NCBI GenBank assembly: GCA_023430545.1
Contig: JAEZAF010000038.1
Location: 1 to 11,907 of the forward strand
Length of the DNA: 11,907 nt
Source: Chloroflexota bacterium
GTDB lineage: Bacteria > Chloroflexota > Anaerolineae > Aggregatilineales > Phototrophicaceae
Reading direction: 5' to 3'
Shown here one piece after another: positions 7,768-11,907 of the stretch. Below the pieces are notes generated by a model that was not told the origin of the DNA, did not search any database, and worked only from the letters and a program-made list of their open reading frames with translations. Made by a program: the position numbers and the translations under genes. Numbering within the stretch: position 1 is the first letter of the stretch; each line of letters starts with the position of its first letter.

Positions 7768-8506
7768 ATGCCAGACCTGCCCCAATCAGATAATCGTAGC
7801 TCTTTTCAACTGCTTCCATCATATCAGTGGCCGACTCGTCCAGTTCGACAATCGCCCATTCAGCCGAGGTGGCTGCTTCAAAAACCGGTGCCCACGCGAT
7901 CACACCATCACCGACAGCGCTCATCGGCTTCGCCGGATTGACCTGACCGTCCTTGATGTGCAGCAGCTTCAGGCGTGTGCCCAGATGCTGCACCAGCTCG
8001 ACCAGATCCTGACCCGCGACCTGTGCCCAGTAGGTGTCCAGTTCGATGAAGACGCGCGGATCGAGCCGGTCCAGCAGATAATGATAGCCTGTGCTGGCCT
8101 CTACCGGCTGGAACTCGAAATCATGGTTGTGATAGCCGAGTTCGTAACCGTCTTCCGCCGCCGCGTCTGCACTCTCACGCAGCATATCGACGACTTCCTG
8201 CACGCTGCTGGCCGAGGCGAAGCGCTCCGCAGGCAGCCATGGGACCAGCAGGCGACCTGTATCGAAGGCCTGTACCATCGCCTTCGACTTTGCGCGGTTC
8301 TCGCCGACCGGGGCCGGCCCGTGCGTGCTGCACACCTTCAGGCCATGATGCTTGCAGGCGGCGGCAACTTTTTCAAATTCATAACCAAAACCTTCGACCG
8401 CGAGGAAACCCTTGGCGGCAAGCCGCTCGATGGTCCCTTCGAGGTCTTTTTCTAATTCGTTCCGCACACTGTAAAGCTGTACGGCGATAGGCAGAGCTTC
8501 TGGCAT
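7754..8506 (-). CDS. Sugar phosphate isomerase/epimerase (xylose isomerase-like TIM barrel)
   Basis: This 250-residue protein belongs to the AP endonuclease 2 / xylose-isomerase-like barrel family, whose members isomerise, epimerise or dehydrate sugars and inositols with a divalent metal. Typical segments are AVQLYSVR at the first strand, GYHNHDFEF in the middle, ELDTYW, LLHIKD, and VELDES near the end; together these provide the Glu, Asp and His residues that normally bind the metal. I chose the ATG at 8506, giving MPEALPIAVQLYSV and preceded by purine-rich AAGGAAGG and AAGGA. A longer frame to 8590 would add 28 residues but would run through the operator palindrome at 8540-8553, which argues against it. 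It is the first gene of a two-gene operon with the overlapping Gfo/Idh oxidoreductase. Such pairs are common in sugar and inositol catabolism, for example in 3-keto-sugar or inosose handling, but I cannot name the substrate. Confidence 0.92.
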   Translation of the reverse strand: MPEALPIAVQLYSVRNELEKDLEGTIERLAAKGFLAVEGFGYEFEKVAAACKHHGLKVCSTHGPAPVGENRAKSKAMVQAFDTGRLLVPWLPAERFASASSVQEVVDMLRESADAAAEDGYELGYHNHDFEFQPVEASTGYHYLLDRLDPRVFIELDTYWAQVAGQDLVELVQHLGTRLKLLHIKDGQVNPAKPMSAVGDGVIAWAPVFEAATSAEWAIVELDESATDMMEAVEKSYDYLIGAGLAYGNL

Positions 8507-8539
8507 TTTCCTTATAACCTTCCTTAAAAATCCATTCGA

Positions 8540-8553
8540 TGGGAGCGCTCCCA
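8540..8553. promoter_or_regulatory. LacI-family operator, identical to the CelR site
   Basis: TGGGAGCGCTCCCA is a perfect 14-bp palindrome with a central CG, the hallmark of LacI-family operators. It is the same sequence as the CelR operator that controls cellulase genes in Thermobifida fusca. It lies 34-47 bases upstream of the isomerase start, in the divergent gap, where a bound repressor could block transcription of the isomerase-oxidoreductase operon. No LacI-type regulator is encoded in the window, so the protein would be encoded elsewhere. Confidence 0.75.
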
Positions 8554-8758
8554 GTGATGCACAAAAAAGGGTGGCGGCATTTTGATACATCCATACTTTA
8601 GCGCGAAGTTCGATTCCTCACTAGTGAAATAAGGCCATTTTTTCACAATACGGATGTCAGCAGCGGGGCCTCCTGCTATGATTGATCAACCGCCCTTCGC
8701 ATCTGAGATTTACGAGCTGACGGGTGATGCTGATGGGACATTCCGAAAGGTGCTCATG

Positions 8759-9253
8759 ATGATTGGGGCTGCCCAAATCCGCGAACTGTATACCTATCAC
8801 TTTACGCTGAACCGGCGGCTGTGGACTCACAGCGTGATGACCCTGACAGCGGAACAGTATCTTCAGAATTCCGATTACTCTGTCGGCTCGGTCCGTAACC
8901 AGATGGTGCATCTGATGAATATCGAGGATCGGTGGTTCTCCGGACTGCGCGGTGCCGAGGTGCCGGGGTTCATCAACCCCGTCTACTACCCGACACGCGA
9001 ACAACTGCGCGAGAAGTGGGATCAGGTCGAGGCGGAGATCCAGACTTATCTGGACGCACTGACCGACGACAACCTGATGCGGGTTTATGACGGCCCGTTC
9101 CACGTCTGGCAGGTGCTGTTACACGTCATCAACCATGCGACCGATCACCGCGCACAGGTCTTCAGCCTGCTGCACAGCCTCGGCGCACCAACCTTTCCGC
9201 AGGATTACGCCTTCGTCGTGATGGGGATCGATACTACCCAGCCGCGCACCTGA
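8759..9253 (+). CDS. DinB-family putative metal-binding protein
   Basis: This 164-residue protein fits the DinB/YfiT four-helix-bundle superfamily, small proteins that bind a divalent metal through three histidines and include thiol-dependent transferases. The start IRELYTYHFTLNRRLW is the usual first helix, a candidate first metal ligand lies in QMVHLMNIEDRWFSG, and the pair HATDH in NHATDHRAQVFSLL is the classic final motif. I favour ATG at 8759 because AAAGG precedes it by eight bases and the protein then begins like its relatives. Other in-frame starts at 8756, 8678 and 8654 are possible, the last giving 199 residues with an N-terminal extension of no family resemblance. It stands alone, divergent from the sugar operon and convergent with the kinase, with no visible functional link to either. 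The reaction is unknown. Confidence 0.85.
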   Translation: MIGAAQIRELYTYHFTLNRRLWTHSVMTLTAEQYLQNSDYSVGSVRNQMVHLMNIEDRWFSGLRGAEVPGFINPVYYPTREQLREKWDQVEAEIQTYLDALTDDNLMRVYDGPFHVWQVLLHVINHATDHRAQVFSLLHSLGAPTFPQDYAFVVMGIDTTQPRT

Positions 9254-9274
9254 CACACCTTTGAAAGCGTGTCA
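9251..9274. terminator. Compact hairpin between convergent stop codons
   Basis: TGACAC at 9251-9256 pairs with GTGTCA at 9269-9274, with a further short CTTT/AAAG pairing inside. The left arm contains the stop codon of the DinB gene and the right arm abuts the stop of the kinase gene. There is no clear T-run, so terminator function is only plausible. Confidence 0.4.
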
Positions 9275-10300
9275 CTACCCAGACGACATCCCCGGACGGT
9301 GCGCAGTGTGGAAAAACTCGGACGACGGCAGCGTGCGCACCAGATTGTCCTGCACAGTGTCGGTCACGGTGATCTGTGCCGCTTCCAGTGCAAGTAACAC
9401 CGCCCCGGCAACTGGCTCCAGTGGATGGGTGATCGTCTCGACCTGCGGGTAAGACTGGCGGACATAATCAGCGGCGGTCTGCCGGATCACCGGGCAGACG
9501 TGGCGCAGCACCCCACCGAGAAACACCAACGGGATCGCGGCTGAAGCATCCAGCCCCACCTTATGCGCCGCGACACAGGCATACTCACCGAGTTTTATCC
9601 CGTGATCATGACAGATTGCCAGCGCGGTCGCATCCCCCTGCTGGGCGGCATCCATCAGGACGACCGTCAGCTTTGCCAGATGTGCAAACGGCGGCGGCGT
9701 CTCGATGCGAGAATTCAGACGGTGCAGCACGGCTTCTACCGTCGGCAGATCAAAGAATTCCAGCACGCCTTCCGTCAGCGCAGTCGGTGGATCAATCCCC
9801 AACTCCGCGCGATATACTGCCCGCAGCGTGAGATTCGCCAGCGTGCGCCCGCACATCGGCTCCTGCCAGAAGCTGCTGTGCCAGAACTGCCCCTCGGCTT
9901 TACGGGCAGCGACGACTGCGCCCGTCCCACAGGCGACCACGATGCCGGTGCCATCCGGGGAACCGGCCCGCAGCGCCCCGATCGCATCATTCACAATCGT
10001 CTGCTGACGACCGAGATTTTCAGCACGCAGCATGGTATTGAGATCGTCGTAGTCTTCCTGCCAGTCGGCCCCGGCAAGGCTGAAGCACGCCGACTGAATC
10101 GCATCGCGTGAGAGACCGGCCATCGCCAGCGCCTCATCGACAATCCGACTGATCTCGGCAATCGCCATATCGGCGGATGGATAGGCGTAAATATCGCTGC
10201 ACACACCCCGCGCATAGCCGACAATCGTGCCATCTGACCGGGCGATACAGGCCAGCGACTTTGTATTGCCGCCGTCCACACCCAAAACAAAATCTGTCAA
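9275..10300 (-). CDS. BadF/BadG-type kinase, N-acetylglucosamine kinase-like
   Basis: This 341-residue protein has the ASKHA (actin-like ATPase) fold of the BadF/BadG/BcrA/BcrD family, whose sugar-active members phosphorylate N-acetylglucosamine or related sugars with ATP. Visible motifs are the phosphate-1 loop VDGGNTK (Asp9 to Lys14), SLAGAD (residues 74-79), IVNDAIGAL with Asp105 as candidate catalytic base, the phosphate-2 loop ACGTGAVV (residues 123-130), and FLGGVLRH near the adenosine site. The start is an unusual TTG at 10300. GAGGGA ends five bases before it, the protein then begins correctly at the first strand, and the nearby ATG is out of frame and meets a stop at once. It follows the GH4 gene by 29 bases on the same strand, so they form one operon. 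The sugar specificity is not readable: GlcNAc, glucosamine or a disaccharide are all possible. There are no iron-sulfur cysteines like those of the 2-hydroxyacyl-CoA dehydratase activators. Confidence 0.88.
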   Translation of the reverse strand: MTDFVLGVDGGNTKSLACIARSDGTIVGYARGVCSDIYAYPSADMAIAEISRIVDEALAMAGLSRDAIQSACFSLAGADWQEDYDDLNTMLRAENLGRQQTIVNDAIGALRAGSPDGTGIVVACGTGAVVAARKAEGQFWHSSFWQEPMCGRTLANLTLRAVYRAELGIDPPTALTEGVLEFFDLPTVEAVLHRLNSRIETPPPFAHLAKLTVVLMDAAQQGDATALAICHDHGIKLGEYACVAAHKVGLDASAAIPLVFLGGVLRHVCPVIRQTAADYVRQSYPQVETITHPLEPVAGAVLLALEAAQITVTDTVQDNLVRTLPSSEFFHTAHRPGMSSG

Positions 10301-10301
10301 C

Positions 10302-10312
10302 GCATTCCCTCA
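10302..10312 (-). promoter_or_regulatory. Ribosome binding site that fixes a TTG start
   Basis: Read on the minus strand, the gap between GH4 and the kinase contains GAGGGA ending five bases before TTG at 10300. This is a strong Shine-Dalgarno match and is the main reason to accept the rare start codon. Confidence 0.6.
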
Positions 10313-10329
10313 ATCTGCCGATGATCGGT

Positions 10330-11628
10330 TTAGTGCAGCAGTCGTTCCGGCAGATAATCCTGATGGGCTGCTGCCATGTCATTATACAGGGCCTCGGCTT
10401 TGGTCAGGGAGAGGACCAGCGGATTACTCGCCAGTGCCTGGACCCCCTGCTGACGGTTCCCATTCCATGCCGCTTCCGCCGCCAGCGCCTGATATTCCGC
10501 CAGCATCTGTGTGATTCCGACCACCTGCGGCGGCAGCGCATCACAGACCAGCGGCTGTGCGCCGTGCCGGTTCAGCAGCGCGGGGACTTCGACCACGCGG
10601 TCATCAGGAAAATCAGACAGTGCGCCGCGATTGGGGACATTGACCGGCAGCACTTCGTTACGGTCATTGAAGATCGCGTCCATCGCATCCAGCGCCAGTT
10701 CCAGTTCGTGCAGCCCACCGCGAGAGCGCTTCGGGTCCAGCACAGGCACATCACGGGTTGCCTGCTCACGGTAGTGCGTCCAGTAATCGGGGATCGACGC
10801 CACGATGTCCTGAGCGCGGGTCGTCGGCCTGGCCTGAAGCTCCTGCAAAATCTCGTCCCTGAAGTAGTAGTAAAGGTAGTACGATGCCGGGATCGACTCC
10901 ATCACCGAGGCGATATGCAGATAACGGCGTCCCCACGCACTGAGCGTTCCATCCTGCGACCTGCGCTCATACGCCGCCTGCAACAGCGGGATCACATTCT
11001 GGCCGTCGTACTGATGGCGCACCGTCCAGCTATTATGATTAATGCCGATCATCACCGCGTCCATCAGATCCGGGTCGAGATCGGCATATGAAGCGATCTC
11101 TCGCGGGAAGACAATCGGCCCTTCGCAGAACGAGATCACCGGGATATCGGTGTGATGCGACACCGCCTCCGACACGATATTGACCGGATTGGTGTAATTG
11201 AACAGCATCGCCCCCGGGCACACCGCTTCCATATCGCGGATGATGCCCTGCATGACGGCAATCGAGCGCAGCGCCATGAAGAATCCGCCCGGCCCCTGCG
11301 TCTCCTGCCCGATGACGCCATGCTTCAGCGGGATGCTTTCGTCCAGATAGCGTGCTTCGAATCCGCCGGGACGGAAGCTGGTCAGCACGGCGTCGCAGTC
11401 TGCAAAGGCTTCGCGCCGGTCCATGGTGACCGAGACGCGCATATCCAGCCCCTTATGCGCGATCAGCTTCTCCGAGATCGTCTGCACAATGCCGAGACGC
11501 TCCGGCTCAAGATCGACCAGTACGACTTCTGAACCCTGAAAATTTTCGCCCTGCTCGATGAGCGAGGCCATGGTACCGGGGGCGCGGGTGCTGCCTCCGC
11601 CAATATAGACCAGTTTAATCCGTGCCAC
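10330..11628 (-). CDS. Glycoside hydrolase family 4 (6-phospho-beta-glucosidase type)
   Basis: This 432-residue enzyme belongs to GH4, which cleaves glycosides by a redox-assisted elimination using NAD and a divalent metal, usually on 6-phosphorylated substrates. The NAD loop IGGGSTRAPG is at residues 9-18. The block from FRPGG (85-89) to GQETQGPGG (107-115) is the conserved substrate region of phospho-beta-glucosidases. NYTNPVN (144-150) follows, then the metal ligands Cys168 in FCEGP and His198 in GINHNSW. SIPASYYLYYYF resembles the catalytic-tyrosine segment, and NVPNRGALSDFPDD with VVEVPA is the usual C-terminal GH4 signature. The start is GTG at 11628, with AAAGG about 11 bases upstream and no better alternative. 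It is the first gene of an operon with the kinase. Substrate could be a cellobiose-, chitobiose- or other beta-linked 6-phosphate. The family is certain and the phospho-specificity likely. Confidence 0.93.
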   Translation of the reverse strand: MARIKLVYIGGGSTRAPGTMASLIEQGENFQGSEVVLVDLEPERLGIVQTISEKLIAHKGLDMRVSVTMDRREAFADCDAVLTSFRPGGFEARYLDESIPLKHGVIGQETQGPGGFFMALRSIAVMQGIIRDMEAVCPGAMLFNYTNPVNIVSEAVSHHTDIPVISFCEGPIVFPREIASYADLDPDLMDAVMIGINHNSWTVRHQYDGQNVIPLLQAAYERRSQDGTLSAWGRRYLHIASVMESIPASYYLYYYFRDEILQELQARPTTRAQDIVASIPDYWTHYREQATRDVPVLDPKRSRGGLHELELALDAMDAIFNDRNEVLPVNVPNRGALSDFPDDRVVEVPALLNRHGAQPLVCDALPPQVVGITQMLAEYQALAAEAAWNGNRQQGVQALASNPLVLSLTKAEALYNDMAAAHQDYLPERLLH

Positions 11629-11643
11629 TGTAGGTTATACCTT

Positions 11644-11657
11644 TTGCGAAATCGCAA
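11644..11657. promoter_or_regulatory. Inverted repeat, possible operator before GH4
   Basis: TTGCGA and TCGCAA flank a two-base AA spacer, 16-29 bases upstream of the GH4 start codon. A TATATT hexamer on the minus strand (11666-11671) lies just upstream, so the repeat would sit at or right after a transcription start, a usual repressor position. The regulator family is not recognisable, because the site lacks the central CG of LacI-type operators. Confidence 0.45.
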
Positions 11658-11665
11658 TTTATTGA

Positions 11666-11671
11666 AATATA
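11666..11671 (-). promoter_or_regulatory. Possible -10 element for the GH4-kinase operon
   Basis: On the minus strand this reads TATATT, five of six matches to the -10 consensus, 38 bases before the GTG start. No convincing -35 hexamer is present at the expected spacing. A second candidate, TATAAC at 11635-11640, is so close to the start that the message would be almost leaderless. Confidence 0.3.
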
Positions 11672-11692
11672 CAGCGTTAGAGGCTAATGCTG
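11672..11692. repeat. Imperfect inverted repeat upstream of the GH4 operon
   Basis: CAGCGTTAG and CTAATGCTG are separated by AGG and match at eight of nine positions. The right arm also overlaps a shorter perfect repeat, TGCTG-TT-CAGCA (11688-11699). The position just upstream of the possible -10 element would suit an activator or second operator site. Function is inferred only from position. Confidence 0.4.
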
Positions 11693-11809
11693 TTCAGCAG
11701 TTATTTTTATCGCATTTTAGTAAGGGCGAGGCTGTGTCCCCTTTTCAAAGGTAGGTATTTAATTTTCGGTTCAGATATTTACAGCGGACAGGGCAGGTGT
11801 TACACGGTG

Positions 11810-11848
11810 TAGGGATAGACCCCAAAGACCGTCATAGGGTTATACCCC
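11810..11848. repeat. Two near-identical GGG/CCC dyads, 25 bases apart
   Basis: TAGGGATAGACCCC (11810-11823) and TAGGGTTATACCCC (11835-11848) match at 12 of 14 positions, and each is itself a rough inverted repeat with GGG and CCC arms. The start-to-start distance of 25 bases is a little over two helical turns. They lie in the far upstream part of the gap before GH4 and could serve either that operon or a gene beyond the window. The rest of 11629-11907 shows no gene that I can support. Confidence 0.4.
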
Positions 11849-11907
11849 GCAAGCGAAGCGGTTGAAGACATGACATCAACTTCACTTCATCGTTTGACGT
11901 GTTTCTG

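Noticed and set aside
7009..7941. Long plus-strand open frame of 310 codons opposite the oxidoreductase and isomerase genes
   Set aside because: Its translation has no family resemblance and is rich in Arg, Asp and Gln, as expected for the antisense of GC-rich genes. The minus-strand genes in the same place have complete catalytic motifs.
8507..8590. Extension of the isomerase gene by 28 residues to a start at 8590
   Set aside because: The added residues do not resemble the family and would be encoded across the perfect operator palindrome. The ATG at 8506 has purine-rich ribosome-site sequence and the usual family N-terminus.
8618..8627. Perfect 10-bp palindrome TCACTAGTGA in the divergent gap
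   Set aside because: It is short, has no partner copy and does not match a known operator, so it may be chance; it is noted only with the DinB start question.
10177..11091. Plus-strand open frame of 304 codons opposite GH4 and the kinase
   Set aside because: It spans the boundary of two well-supported minus-strand genes, has antisense-like composition (many Arg, His, Gln) and no recognisable domain.
11870..11907. ATG at 11870 followed by 12 open codons up to the window edge
   Set aside because: There is no good ribosome site and the frame is too short to judge. It could be a gene start, but nothing in the window supports it.
1..11907. Search by eye for tRNA, CRISPR repeats, transposase genes, IS ends and phage genes
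   Set aside because: No cloverleaf-like sequence, no regularly spaced repeats and no transposase, integrase or structural phage motif were seen on either strand.

Overview
The window looks like accessory carbohydrate-catabolism DNA from a free-living heterotrophic bacterium, most likely a member of the Chloroflexota (Anaerolineae-like). This assignment rests on the style of the protein families together: a UgpC/MalK-type ATPase next to a CehA/McbA metallohydrolase and a DUF5054 protein, a GH4 enzyme next to a BadF-type kinase, GC-rich coding sequence with AT-richer intergenic gaps, and an orphan soluble P450. It is an inference from memory of families, not a computed placement. I see no tRNA, rRNA, CRISPR array, insertion sequence or phage gene.

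Region A (1-5161, + strand) is a tight operon. It holds the 3' part of a sugar-type ABC transporter ATPase, a CehA/McbA-family PHP metallohydrolase, a DUF5054 protein that carries GH38 alpha-mannosidase-like metal-site motifs, and a ribokinase. Two of the three junctions are TGATG stop/start overlaps and the third is an 18-nt gap. The set reads as import, hydrolysis of an unusual conjugate or glycoside, and phosphorylation of a released sugar, probably ribose. Region B (5162-6630) is a cytochrome P450 with its own leader and Shine-Dalgarno sequence, closed by a strong hairpin shared with the convergent gene.

Region C (6658-8653, - strand) is a two-gene operon of a sugar phosphate isomerase/epimerase-like TIM barrel followed by a Gfo/Idh/MocA oxidoreductase. 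It is preceded by a perfect 14-bp palindrome identical to the CelR (LacI-family) operator known from Thermobifida fusca, so the pair is probably controlled by a LacI-type sugar regulator encoded elsewhere. Region D (8654-9253, + strand) is a DinB-family protein.

Region E (9275-11628, - strand) is a second two-gene operon: a GH4 NAD/metal-dependent glycosidase of the 6-phospho-beta-glucosidase type, then a BadF/BadG-type N-acetylglucosamine-kinase-like protein. A kinase followed by a GH4 enzyme suggests a route in which an imported glycoside is phosphorylated by ATP and then cleaved, without a PTS. The last 279 bases (11629-11907) have no convincing gene but contain several inverted repeats and a pair of near-identical GGG/CCC dyads, so they are probably a regulatory region.

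No single feature is demonstrably a new system. The best candidates for undescribed biochemistry are the PHP + DUF5054 + ribokinase + ABC operon and the GH4 + BadF-kinase pair.
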